Assembly (NCBI RefSeq): GCF_015234515.1
Contig: NZ_JADGMY010000005.1
Location: 1-51,959, forward strand
Source: Cellulomonas sp.
GTDB lineage: Bacteria > Actinomycetota > Actinomycetes > Actinomycetales > Cellulomonadaceae
Length of the DNA: 51,959 nucleotides
Direction of reading: 5' to 3'
Shown here: positions 1 through 9,524 of the stretch, piece after piece
Layout of the letters: each line of letters opens with the position of its first letter
Numbering within the stretch: the stretch's first letter is position 1
Notes under the pieces: generated by a model
What the model was told of the DNA's origin: nothing
What the model saw: only the letters and a program-made list of their open reading frames with translations
The model's database searches: none
Position numbers and translations under genes: made by a program

Positions 1-859
1 CGACCTTGTGGAACTGGTGCACGCGGATGATGCCGCGGGTGTCCTTGCCGTACGACCCCGCCTCGCGCCGGTAGCAGGCGCTCCAGCCCGCGTACCGCAG
101 CGGGCCGTCCGACAGGTCGAGGATCTCCCCCGAGTGGTAGCCGGCGAGCGCGACCTCGCTGGTCCCGACGAGGTACAGGTCGTCCGCCTCGAGCCGGTAG
201 ATCTCGTCGGCGTGCGCACCCAGGAACCCGGTGCCCGCCATGATCTCCGGCTTCACGAGCGTCGGGGTGATCGTCGGCGTGAAGCCGTTGCGCAGCGCGA
301 GGTCCATCGCGGCGTTCAGCAGCGCGAGCTCGAGACGCGCCCCGATGCCCGTGAGGAAGTAGAACCGTGCACCGGAGACCTTGGCGCCGCGCGGGGTGTC
401 GATCGCGCGCAGGCCCTCGCCGAGCTCCAGGTGGTCCTTGACGACGAAGTCCGGCCCGTACTCGGCCGCGAGGTCGCGGGGGGTGCCGACGTGCTCGAGG
501 ACCACGTAGTCGTCCTCGCCGCCGCTGGGGACGCCGTCCTCGATGACGTTGCCGATGCGGCGCGACAGCTCGGTGGCACGGGCCTCCGCCTGCTCGGCGT
601 CACCCTGCAGCGCCTTGACCCGGGCGGCCAGCTCCTTGGTGTGCGCGAGCAGCGCCTGCTTCTCGTCGCCGGACGCCTGCGCGACCTGCTTGCCGAGGGA
701 CTTCTGCTCCGCCCGCAGCGTCTCGAACTCCGTCAGGGCCGAGCGCCGCAGCGCGTCGGCGTCGAGCACCTCGTCGACGAGGTGGGGGTCCTCACCGCGC
801 GCCACCTGGCTGGCACGCACGACGTCGGGTTCCTGGCGCAGGAGCTGCAGATCGATCAC
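1..859 (-). CDS. serS: Seryl-tRNA synthetase, N-terminal part (cut by the window edge)
   Basis: Charges tRNA-Ser with serine in the cytoplasm. The visible 286 residues begin [17 protein letters not shown], followed by the long helical coiled-coil arm (about residues 30-105) that binds the tRNA-Ser extra arm. The start of the class II catalytic core follows, with the motif 2 stretch ending [15 protein letters not shown] and IRVHQFHKV. The GTG at 859 was chosen because the protein then starts exactly where SerRS proteins do, and a TAGGGT -10 hexamer lies 6 nt upstream, suggesting a leaderless mRNA. The remaining C-terminal third lies left of the window. It is divergent from the lipid kinase gene. 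Identity is near certain. Confidence 0.96.
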   Translation of the reverse strand, partial: MIDLQLLRQEPDVVRASQVARGEDPHLVDEVLDADALRRSALTEFETLRAEQKSLGKQVAQASGDEKQALLAHTKELAARVKALQGDAEQAEARATELSRRIGNVIEDGVPSGGEDDYVVLEHVGTPRDLAAEYGPDFVVKDHLELGEGLRAIDTPRGAKVSGARFYFLTGIGARLELALLNAAMDLALRNGFTPTITPTLVKPEIMAGTGFLGAHADEIYRLEADDLYLVGTSEVALAGYHSGEILDLSDGPLRYAGWSACYRREAGSYGKDTRGIIRVHQFHKV

Positions 860-865
860 CCCCCG

Positions 866-871
866 ACCCTA
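866..871 (-). promoter_or_regulatory. -10 hexamer of serS (leaderless)
   Basis: TAGGGT on the minus strand ends 6 nt before the GTG start at 859, so the transcript probably begins at the start codon. No clear -35 element was seen. Confidence 0.5.
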
Positions 872-964
872 CCGACCTCGCCCAGCGCATTCCCCCCGAC
901 GCCGCCGTCGGCCACCCCGGTGTGACGTGCGTCCGTCCGACCTGCGGGAAGGACCGCGCACCCG

Positions 965-970
965 TAGATT
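965..970 (+). promoter_or_regulatory. -10 hexamer of the lipid kinase gene
   Basis: TAGATT lies 7 nt before the ATG at 978, and there is no Shine-Dalgarno sequence between them. This fits leaderless transcription and supports that ATG as the start. Confidence 0.5.
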
Positions 971-977
971 GCGCCGC

Positions 978-2117
978 ATGTCATGGGTCGAGTGGGTCGC
1001 GCTGGTCGCCGTCGTCCTGGCGCTCGTCGCCGTCGGGCTGGGCCTGTGGGTCTGGCGTCAGCAGCAGCGGCTCCACGCGCAGATCGCGCACCCCGCGCCC
1101 GCGCCGACGGCGGACGCCGAGCGCGCCCGCGGGAAGCTCGTGGCGTTCGTCGCCAACCCCTCCAAGCCCGACGTCGCCGAGCTGCGCGCAGCCGTCCGCA
1201 AAGCGGCCTCCGAGCAGTACCTGCCCGAGCCGATGTGGCTCGAGACGACGGTCGAGGACCCCGGCGTGGGCCAGGCGCGGCAGGCCGTGGAGGCCGGTGC
1301 GGACCTCGTGGTGGCCGTCGGCGGCGACGGCACCGTCCGTGCGGTCGCCGAGGCCCTCGCCGGCACCGGGGTGCCGATGGGGCTCATGCCGCTGGGCACC
1401 GGCAACCTGCTGGCGCGCAACCTCGACATCCCCCTGAACGACCCGCTGGCCGCGATGCAGCTCGCGCTCGACGGCAAGGACCAGCCGATCGACGTCGGGT
1501 GGCTCAAGGTCACGCGGTGGGAGTCGCAGGTCGACGACGACATCGCCGAGGCTGCGGACTCCCTGCCCGCCGACACGGACTTCCCCCGCGACCACATCTT
1601 CCTCGTCATCGCCGGCCTCGGGTTCGACGCCGCGATGGTCGCGGACACCGACAACGACCTCAAGGCCCGGGTCGGCTGGATTGCCTACTTCGTGGCCGGG
1701 GTGCGGCACCTGCACGGCCGCCGGCTGCGCGTCGACCTGACCCTCGACGACAAGGCCGCGCAGCACCTGCGCGCCCGCAGCGTGCTCATCGGCAACTGCG
1801 GCAAGCTGCCCGGCGGCATCACGCTGCTGCCCGACGCGATCATCGACGACGGCGTCCTCGACATCGCCGCGATCGACACCCGCGGCGGCATCGCCGGGTG
1901 GGCGCAGCTCTTCGGTGAGGTGGTGCTGCAGGGCGTCGGCGTGCGCAACGAGCTGCCCGCCAAGATCGGCCGCATCGACCACGCCCGCGCCCGCACGGTG
2001 CGGGTGGCCGTGCCGGGCGGTGAGCACGTGCAGGTCGACGGCGACATCGTCGGCCGCGCGAGCGAGATCACCGCCCGGGTCGACCCCGGCGCGCTCGTCG
2101 TGCGCGTCGCACCCTGA
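978..2117 (+). CDS. Diacylglycerol kinase / lipid kinase family protein (DagK/YegS type)
   Basis: A 379-aa protein that probably phosphorylates diacylglycerol or another lipid alcohol at the membrane with ATP. An N-terminal membrane helix (about residues 5-26, rich in V, L and A) ends in VWRQQQR. The catalytic domain has the glycine-rich GGDGTVRAVAEAL motif near residue 115 and PLGTGNLLARNLD near 140, both diagnostic of the DAGK/NAD-kinase-like fold. The C-terminal lobe has the family's GKLPGGITLLPDA and VQVDGDIVG elements. The frame is open further upstream, but only the ATG at 978 gives the expected N-terminus and follows a -10 hexamer. The lipid substrate cannot be told from sequence. It converges on pheA with a hairpin between them. 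Confidence 0.9.
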   Translation: MSWVEWVALVAVVLALVAVGLGLWVWRQQQRLHAQIAHPAPAPTADAERARGKLVAFVANPSKPDVAELRAAVRKAASEQYLPEPMWLETTVEDPGVGQARQAVEAGADLVVAVGGDGTVRAVAEALAGTGVPMGLMPLGTGNLLARNLDIPLNDPLAAMQLALDGKDQPIDVGWLKVTRWESQVDDDIAEAADSLPADTDFPRDHIFLVIAGLGFDAAMVADTDNDLKARVGWIAYFVAGVRHLHGRRLRVDLTLDDKAAQHLRARSVLIGNCGKLPGGITLLPDAIIDDGVLDIAAIDTRGGIAGWAQLFGEVVLQGVGVRNELPAKIGRIDHARARTVRVAVPGGEHVQVDGDIVGRASEITARVDPGALVVRVAP

Positions 2118-2134
2118 GCCCTGCCGCCCGGACG

Positions 2135-2172
2135 CCGCGGCCGCCTCCCGGTGGCGGGAGGCCGGGCCGCGG
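2135..2172. terminator. Bidirectional hairpin between the lipid kinase gene and pheA
   Basis: Arms of about 15 nt (CCGCGGCC-GCCTCCC against GGGAGGC-cg-GGCCGCGG, with a 2-nt bulge) enclose a short loop between two convergent stop codons. There is no T tract, as is common in GC-rich actinobacteria. Confidence 0.6.
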
Positions 2173-3126
2173 TCAGGCCGGGTCGCCGCCGCGCAGCCGG
2201 TCGAGCCACGCCCGCGCCTCGACGAAGTCCTGGTCCGACGTGCCCACGTGCACCAGCGGCGCGACCGCGTCGGCCCGCGGGTACGACCCGAGGAACCGCA
2301 CGTACGGGCACCGGCGGTGCAGCCCCATGAGCACCTCACCCACGCGCTCGTCGGTGACGTGCCCCTCGGCGTCGATGGAGAACGAGTAGCGGCCCAGCGC
2401 GTCGCCGATGGGACGCGACTCGATGCGGGAGAGGTTCACGCCCCGCACCGCGAACTGCTCGAGCATCGCGAGCAGCGCACCGGCCTCGTTGTCCGGCAGG
2501 TGCACGACGAGCGTCGTCTTGTCCGCGCCCGTGGGTGCGGGGACCGGACCCGGCGGGCCGACGACGACGAACCGCGTCAGCGCCGACGGGTTGTCCGCGA
2601 CCCGCTCGGCCAGCGGCTGCAGCCCGTACGTGGCGACGGCCGCAGGGGGGACGAGCGCGGCGTCGAACGCGAGCGCCCGTACCGCCGCCAGGTCCCCCGC
2701 CGCCTCCGCGAGCAGGGCCGCCGGGGCGGTGTTGCTCGTCGCGGGGACGTGCACGACGTCCGGCAGGTGGGCCGCGAGCCACCGGCGGCACTGCACCCAC
2801 GCGTGCGGGTGCGCCGCGATGCGTCGGACGTCGGCGAGGTCCACGCCCGCCGGGGCGACGAGCGTGAACTGCACCGGCACGAGGACCTCGCGCTCGATGA
2901 CCAGCGGCGAGCCCGCCGCCAGCGAGTCGAGCGTGGCGGTCACCCCGCCCTCGACGGTCGACTCGATCGCGACGACCGCACGGTCCGCCGTGCCGGCCCG
3001 GACTGCGGCGATCGCGGAACCCACGTCCGTCTGCGGCAGGTACACGGCCTCGTCGGGCGGCGCGACCTGACGCAGCGCCGCCTCCGTGAACGTGCCCGCA
3101 GGCCCCAGGTACGCGTAGCGCAGCAC
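2173..3126 (-). CDS. pheA: Prephenate dehydratase
   Basis: A 317-aa enzyme converting prephenate to phenylpyruvate in phenylalanine synthesis. It begins with VLRYAYLGPAGTFTEAAL, the canonical N-terminus of the catalytic domain. The catalytic NPSALTRFVVVG stretch (TRF motif) follows near residue 200. The C-terminal ACT domain carries LSRIESRPIG (ESRP motif), the phenylalanine-binding allosteric site, so feedback inhibition is expected. The GTG at 3126 is preferred over an upstream in-frame start because GGGAGGG lies about 9 nt before it and the protein then starts at the family position. Stand-alone dehydratases of about 280-320 aa are usual in actinobacteria. Confidence 0.95.
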   Translation of the reverse strand: MLRYAYLGPAGTFTEAALRQVAPPDEAVYLPQTDVGSAIAAVRAGTADRAVVAIESTVEGGVTATLDSLAAGSPLVIEREVLVPVQFTLVAPAGVDLADVRRIAAHPHAWVQCRRWLAAHLPDVVHVPATSNTAPAALLAEAAGDLAAVRALAFDAALVPPAAVATYGLQPLAERVADNPSALTRFVVVGPPGPVPAPTGADKTTLVVHLPDNEAGALLAMLEQFAVRGVNLSRIESRPIGDALGRYSFSIDAEGHVTDERVGEVLMGLHRRCPYVRFLGSYPRADAVAPLVHVGTSDQDFVEARAWLDRLRGGDPA

Positions 3127-3250
3127 GGCGATCGACCCTCCCACCCGCGGGCGCGACGGCCCGTCGTCTCCTGCCCCGCGCGGCACCGGAGGGGTCCGGG
3201 GACGCGGTGCGACCGCGCGCGCGGCTCCGTCGAGCCTAGTCGGCGCCCTC

Positions 3251-3256
3251 TACCCT
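3251..3256 (+). promoter_or_regulatory. -10 hexamer of the membrane phosphatase-like gene
   Basis: TACCCT is followed by exactly 6 nt and the GTG start at 3263, with no Shine-Dalgarno sequence between. This is a leaderless layout. Confidence 0.45.
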
Positions 3257-3262
3257 GGTGGG

Positions 3263-5647
3263 GTGCCCCGGTCCCTGCGCGCGCTCGCCGCTGCCCTGCT
3301 CGCCGCTCTCGCGGTGCTGCTGGGGAGCCCGGCGCAGGCCCTCGACCCGCCCGTCGCCGAGCCCGTGCCCGGCCCCGTGGTCCTCATCGGCGTCACGGGC
3401 CTGCGCTGGGACGACGTCGGGTCGCTCACGACGCCCGCGCTGTGGGGGCTGTCGCGCGAGGGCGCGGTGGGGGACGTCGCGACGCGCTCCGTGCGCGCGC
3501 GGGGCTGCCCCGCCGACGGGTGGCTCGCCGTCTCCGCGGGCAACCGTGCCGCCGACCTCCTCGCGGACGACAAGAAGTGCCGCACGCTGCGCGACCCGGG
3601 CGAGTCGGGCGAGATCCCCGGCTGGGACGACTACCTCGCGGGGGCACGGTCCGAGTCGTACGGCGCACGGCCCGGCATGCTGGGCGACCTGCTGGCGCGC
3701 ACCGGCACCACCGCCACCGGCATCGGACCGGGCGCCGCCGTCGCGCTCGCGGGGTCCGACGGCGTGCCCGTCGGCGAGCACCTGCGCGTCCCCTCCGAGC
3801 AGCGCGGGCTCGCGCAGGCGGTGCGTGCCGCCGCCGAGGACTCCGAGCTGCTCGTGGTGGACGCCGGCGTGATCCGCGACCCCGGGCACGCGACCGTCCC
3901 GCGCCTGCCGTCCACGACGCCGAGCACGGTCCCCGAACCCGACGACGTCGCGCCCCCCGGCATGGGAGGCGCCGACGACGACCTGCCCGGGTCGGCGGCC
4001 ATCGTCGAGCCGACGCGCGCGCAGCAGGCGGTCAACGTCGACGCCCGCATCGACGCCGTGCTGGACGGACTGTCGCGGTACGACGCCACGGTCCTCGTCG
4101 TGTCACTGGCCGACTCCGGCCGCTCCGCCCTGCAGGTCGCGGTCGCCACCGGCCCGCGGCCGCTCGGTCCGGGGTTCGCGGAGAGCCTGCTCACGTCGGG
4201 CTCGACCCGGCAGCCGGGCGTCGTGCAGGTCACCGACGTCACCCCGACGCTGCTGTCCCTGCTGCTGCTCGAGGACGAGGCACCCGCGCTGCCCGGCGCG
4301 CAGATCGTGCCGGTGCCCGGCCCCGCGACCGGCGGCGCGCGCGTGGCCCTGCTGCTCGACGTGCAGCAGGAGGCGAGCGCGATCGGGCTGGTGTACGGCT
4401 CGTTCTCGGCACGGCTCGTCCTGGCGCAGGCCGCGCTCTTCGTCGCCGCGGCCATCATCCTGGTCGCACGCGGCCGCGCCGACCGCGCTCCCCTGCGCCC
4501 CGCGCTGCGGGTCCTGAAGATCTGGGCGCTCGCGCTGGCGGCCGCGCCCGTCGCGTCGTTCCTCACCGGCCTCGTGCCGTGGTGGCGCGCGGACCGCCAG
4601 GTCGCGGCGTTCTGGGCCGTGCTCCTCGCGTGGATCGCCGTCATCACCGGCGCGGCGCTCGCGGGTCCGTGGCGCCGCCACGTGCTCGGCCCGGCGGGCG
4701 TCGTCGCGGGCGTCACGGTCGTGACCCTGGCCCTCGACGCCGTGACCGGCTCGACCCTCGTCATCGACTCCCCCATGGGCGCCCACCGGATCCTCGCCGC
4801 CCGGTTCTACGGCATGAGCAACCAGGCGTTCGCCCTGATCACGGCCGGCGGCGTGCTGCTCGCAGTGGTGGTCGCCGACACGTTGCTGCGCGCCGGACGG
4901 CGCAGGCTCGCCGTCGCGTCGGTGCTCGCCATCGGCGTCGTGCTCGTCGTGGTCGACGGGGCTCCCGCGTGGGGCGCGGACTTCGGTGGTCCGCCCGCGA
5001 TCATCCTGGCGTTCGCCATGCTCGCGGTCGCCGTCAGCGGGCGGCGGGTGTCGTGGCGGCTCGTGCTCGTCGTCGGAGCCGTCGGCGTGGCCGTCGTCCT
5101 GGGGTTCGCCCTGCTCGACTGGATGCGTCCCGCCGCGGACCGCACGCACCTCGGCCGGTTCCTCGCCACCGTCCTCGACGGCGGCCTGTGGGACGTCGTG
5201 TGGCGCAAGCTCTCGGTGAACCTGCGCGTGCTGACGTCGTGGCGCTACCTGGTCCTCGCGATCGGCGGCGTCGCGCTGACGTGGCTCGTGCTCGCGGGCC
5301 CGCGCGCGCGCCGCGGCGGGCTGCTCGGCGCGGGCTCACCGCTCGCCGGCCTGCAGCGCGAGGTCCCGCTGCTGCGGCCCGCGGTCGCTGCGACGGGTGC
5401 AGCGCTGGCGGTCGGCTTCCTCATGAACGACTCGGGGATCGTCGTCCCGGCCACGGGCATCGCGCTCGCCGTGCCGTGCCTGGTCGCCGCGTCGGCGCAG
5501 TGGCGGCTGGGCGCGCGCACCGACGACGACACGGGTGGCGGCGACACCGACGCGGGTCATCCCCACGAGGGCGACCCGGACGCGGGGGACCCCGACGCGG
5601 ACGTCAGCGACCCGGGCGCTGCTCCTGCGGCGACATCGTCTGCCTGA
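3263..5647 (+). CDS. Large membrane protein with alkaline-phosphatase-like extracellular domain
   Basis: A 794-aa protein of unknown function. A signal peptide (about residues 1-27, ending GSPAQA) is followed by a ~350-residue extracytoplasmic domain. VVLIGVTGLRWDDVG at its start and VQVTDVTPTLLSLLL near its end resemble the metal-binding ends of the alkaline phosphatase/phosphoglycerate mutase superfamily. From about residue 385 there are roughly ten membrane helices, then an Asp/Gly-rich cytosolic tail of GDPDAGDP-like repeats. The middle metal ligands of the superfamily are not obvious, so activity is uncertain. Its last 44 bp overlap the 3' end of the convergent glycosyltransferase gene. 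The next downstream gene on the other strand is a GT2 enzyme, so an envelope role is possible. Confidence 0.75.
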   Translation: MPRSLRALAAALLAALAVLLGSPAQALDPPVAEPVPGPVVLIGVTGLRWDDVGSLTTPALWGLSREGAVGDVATRSVRARGCPADGWLAVSAGNRAADLLADDKKCRTLRDPGESGEIPGWDDYLAGARSESYGARPGMLGDLLARTGTTATGIGPGAAVALAGSDGVPVGEHLRVPSEQRGLAQAVRAAAEDSELLVVDAGVIRDPGHATVPRLPSTTPSTVPEPDDVAPPGMGGADDDLPGSAAIVEPTRAQQAVNVDARIDAVLDGLSRYDATVLVVSLADSGRSALQVAVATGPRPLGPGFAESLLTSGSTRQPGVVQVTDVTPTLLSLLLLEDEAPALPGAQIVPVPGPATGGARVALLLDVQQEASAIGLVYGSFSARLVLAQAALFVAAAIILVARGRADRAPLRPALRVLKIWALALAAAPVASFLTGLVPWWRADRQVAAFWAVLLAWIAVITGAALAGPWRRHVLGPAGVVAGVTVVTLALDAVTGSTLVIDSPMGAHRILAARFYGMSNQAFALITAGGVLLAVVVADTLLRAGRRRLAVASVLAIGVVLVVVDGAPAWGADFGGPPAIILAFAMLAVAVSGRRVSWRLVLVVGAVGVAVVLGFALLDWMRPAADRTHLGRFLATVLDGGLWDVVWRKLSVNLRVLTSWRYLVLAIGGVALTWLVLAGPRARRGGLLGAGSPLAGLQREVPLLRPAVAATGAALAVGFLMNDSGIVVPATGIALAVPCLVAASAQWRLGARTDDDTGGGDTDAGHPHEGDPDAGDPDADVSDPGAAPAATSSA

Positions 5648-6476
5648 CGCTCGACGCCGCAGCGCGCGCGCGACGGGCGTTCACCGCGAGCTGCACGTCC
5701 CGGTACTGGGCCGCCCGGTGCAGCTGGCCCTTGAGGTCGGTGCCCGACGGCCGGTGCCGCAGCTCGCACGGCACCTCCAGGACCCGGAACCCCAGGCGCA
5801 GCAGGTCGATCGTCATGCCGGCCTCGACGCCCCAGCCACGGGCGAGCGGCGTCGCGGCCTCGAACGCCTCACGCGTCAGGCAGCGCATGCCGGACAGCGG
5901 CTGCGTGGGCGTCCACCCGGTCATCGACGCGATGGCGCGGCGCGCGGCACCGACGACCAGCCCGCGCCCCCCGGCACCGGGCTGCGGCGGCAGCAGCGCG
6001 ATCGTCAGGTCCGCGATGCCGTCCATGACGGGCGGCACGAGCGGCGCGGTGTTGACCGCCGTGTCGGCCAGGTCGCCGTCGATGAACAGCAGGTGGCGCG
6101 GCGGCCGGTCCGGGGCGTCGCGCATGGCGACGACGGCGGCACCCGTCTCCATCGCCGCGGCCTTGCCGCGGTTGTGCGAGTGCCGGACCACGACGGCGCC
6201 CGCCTCGCGTGCCACGTGCTGCGTGCTGTCCTCCGACCCGTCGTCGACGACGAGCACGAGGTCCACGTGCGGGATCGCGCGCGCCGAGCGCACGGTCGCG
6301 GCGATCCGGCGGGACTCGTCCTTGGCCGGGATGATGACGGCGACGCGCTGGCGCTGCTTGTTGCCACGGGCGGCACGCGCAGCGCGGTCGGCGGTCGCGA
6401 CGGACGCGCTCGAGGAACCTGCGTCCGGGGTCGCGTCCGCCACCTGTCGAACGGCCTCGCTACCCGTGGGTGTCAC
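5604..6476 (-). CDS. GT2-family glycosyltransferase
   Basis: A 290-aa soluble GT-A-fold glycosyltransferase. VAVIIPAKDESRRI marks the nucleotide-sugar-binding strand, VLVVDDGSEDST and LLFIDGDLAD supply the acidic metal-binding motifs, and the acceptor region contains PLSGMRCLTREAF. About 35 low-complexity residues precede the domain. It resembles dolichol-phosphate-mannose-synthase or glucosyl-3-phosphoglycerate-synthase-like proteins, but donor and acceptor cannot be assigned. The GTG at 6476 is preferred because TAAGGT lies 7 nt upstream (leaderless). A GTG 9 nt further upstream is possible. Its 3' end overlaps the convergent membrane protein gene by 44 bp. Confidence 0.85.
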   Translation of the reverse strand: MTPTGSEAVRQVADATPDAGSSSASVATADRAARAARGNKQRQRVAVIIPAKDESRRIAATVRSARAIPHVDLVLVVDDGSEDSTQHVAREAGAVVVRHSHNRGKAAAMETGAAVVAMRDAPDRPPRHLLFIDGDLADTAVNTAPLVPPVMDGIADLTIALLPPQPGAGGRGLVVGAARRAIASMTGWTPTQPLSGMRCLTREAFEAATPLARGWGVEAGMTIDLLRLGFRVLEVPCELRHRPSGTDLKGQLHRAAQYRDVQLAVNARRARAAASSVRQTMSPQEQRPGR

Positions 6477-6483
6477 GGTGCCC

Positions 6484-6489
6484 ACCTTA
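6484..6489 (-). promoter_or_regulatory. -10 hexamer of the GT2 gene
   Basis: TAAGGT (minus strand) lies 7 nt before the GTG at 6476. The same bases could instead serve as a weak Shine-Dalgarno sequence. Confidence 0.35.
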
Positions 6490-6546
6490 TCGACCGCAGG
6501 TGACAGGTCGCCTACCGGCCGGCGCGGCGACACCCGGACGGTGCCG

Positions 6547-7371
6547 TCAGCGCAACGTGACCTGCCGCGCGACCAGACCGGCGCGGGCCCGGCGGGCGTT
6601 CGCGTCCAGCGGCGTCTCGTCGGCCATCGCGGCCTCGAGGCGCGGCACGAAGTCGGCGAGGGGCTTCTCGATGTCGTCGGCCTCGGAGCCACGTGCCAGC
6701 TCCCACACCGGCACGACGATGCCGGCGGCACGGAAGTAGCCGATGAACTTGGCGTCGTCGAAGCCGGACTCGCGCTTCCCGTGCAGGCGCGACAGGCCGT
6801 CGAGGACGACCTGCTCGTCGGCGGGCTGGGCCCAGCGCAGGTACTCGCGGGAGCCCATGCGGCACCAGTACGCGGACTCGGCGGCGGCGAGGCGGCGCGT
6901 GTCGATGATGCCGGCGTCGGCCTCCTCGAGGGCGGCCTGCAGGTCGGGGGTGACGTCGGTGCTCGGGTCGAGCCAGTAGGCGAAGCTCTCCTGGACCGTG
7001 ACCTCGAACGGCACGGACAGGTCGAGCACGTCCTGCAGGCGCGGACCCGGCGTGGGCAGGCCGATGGTCTCGATCGCGGTGCCCGGCTCGGCGTCCAGCG
7101 CGAGCAGCAGCGCGGTCGCGACGTCGCGGCTCGCGTCACCGGAGCTGGTGCCGGTCTGCAGCGCGACGAGCACCACGCCGTCGGTGCGGTGCAGCGCGGC
7201 CCAGCTGTTGGGCAGCACGGTGGTGACGACGACGTCGCGTGCGCCGTGCTCGGCGGTGGTGCGAGCGGTCGCGGTCGCGGCGGGCACCAGCTCGCGCAGC
7301 GCGACCCAGTCGGGCTCACCGGGGAGCCCCTCGAACGGGCGCAGCACGAAGTCGGGCGTGTTCTTGGCCAT
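6547..7371 (-). CDS. DUF5926-type conserved actinobacterial protein
   Basis: A 274-aa soluble protein beginning [19 protein letters not shown]. No catalytic motif is recognised. The N-terminus and overall length match the actinobacterial DUF5926 proteins I know; their function is unknown. The C-terminal half is helical and acidic and ends [13 protein letters not shown]. The ATG at 7371 has a TAGGGT -10 hexamer exactly 6 nt upstream, which fixes the start as leaderless. It is transcribed toward the GT2 gene with about 70 bp between them and diverges from pgm. Confidence 0.8.
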   Translation of the reverse strand: MAKNTPDFVLRPFEGLPGEPDWVALRELVPAATATARTTAEHGARDVVVTTVLPNSWAALHRTDGVVLVALQTGTSSGDASRDVATALLLALDAEPGTAIETIGLPTPGPRLQDVLDLSVPFEVTVQESFAYWLDPSTDVTPDLQAALEEADAGIIDTRRLAAAESAYWCRMGSREYLRWAQPADEQVVLDGLSRLHGKRESGFDDAKFIGYFRAAGIVVPVWELARGSEADDIEKPLADFVPRLEAAMADETPLDANARRARAGLVARQVTLR

Positions 7372-7377
7372 GCCCGC

Positions 7378-7383
7378 ACCCTA
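7378..7383 (-). promoter_or_regulatory. -10 hexamer of the DUF5926 gene
   Basis: TAGGGT on the minus strand, 6 nt before the ATG at 7371; identical in form and spacing to the serS and 18992 promoters. Confidence 0.5.
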
Positions 7384-7447
7384 CCGACCCGCGAGACGTG
7401 CGGCCGACCGCGTGCGCCGTAGGGGTCGACTGCGGAAGGATCACCCC

Positions 7448-9133
<1,686 letters not shown>

Positions 9134-9155
9134 CCCCACCCCACCCCGCCCCGCC

Positions 9156-9204
9156 GTGAGAGTGCAATCCAGCTCGTCCTGACGCAACTGGATCGCACTC
9201 TCAC
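9156..9204. repeat. Inverted pair of a 17-bp repeat just after pgm
   Basis: GTGAGAGTGCAATCCAG (9156-9172) and its near-perfect reverse complement (9188-9204, one mismatch) flank a 15-nt loop, 22 bp after the pgm stop. It can form a strong hairpin and may terminate pgm. The same 17-mer recurs downstream. Confidence 0.85.
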
Positions 9205-9236
9205 GCTCATGGGGGGTGGCGGCCCCACCCCGGGTC

Positions 9237-9494
9237 GTGAGAGTGCAATCCAGTCACTTTCACCACCCCCCTTGCGGTCGTGAGAGTGCAATCCAGTCGC
9301 TTTCACGCCCCTGGGCGCGGACTGGATTGCACTCTCACGCCTCTCCGGGGAGGGCGCGGACTGGATTGCACTCTCACGCCTCTCCGGGGAGGGCGCGGAC
9401 TGGATTGCACTCTCACACCTCTCCGGGGAGGGCCCGGACTGGATTGCACTCTCACGCCTCTCCGGGGAGGGCGCGGACTGGATTGCACTCTCAC
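9237..9494. repeat. Intergenic array of the same 17-bp repeat, five copies at 39-bp period
   Basis: Two forward copies of GTGAGAGTGCAATCCAG (9237, 9280) are followed by five reverse-complement copies starting at 9322, 9361, 9400, 9439 and 9478. Those five are spaced exactly 39 bp apart. The intervening 22 bp (CCTCTCCGGGGAGGG plus flanks) are almost identical and contain their own small palindrome. With the pair at 9156/9188 there are nine copies in 340 bp. The region has no credible gene. Near-identical spacers make it a tandem repeat or REP-like array rather than a CRISPR. Confidence 0.9.
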
Positions 9495-9524
9495 GACCCG
9501 GGGTGGGGCCGGGGGGTGGAGCGG

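Noticed and set aside
1915..7422. Very long open frame on the plus strand across pheA, GT2 and DUF5926 genes
   Set aside because: The translation is Arg/Pro/Ala-rich with no domains. It shadows several well-identified genes and reflects GC-driven lack of stops.
9322..9494. CRISPR array (17-bp repeats with 22-bp spacers)
   Set aside because: Spacers are almost identical to each other, repeats are too short, orientation is mixed upstream and no cas genes are near.
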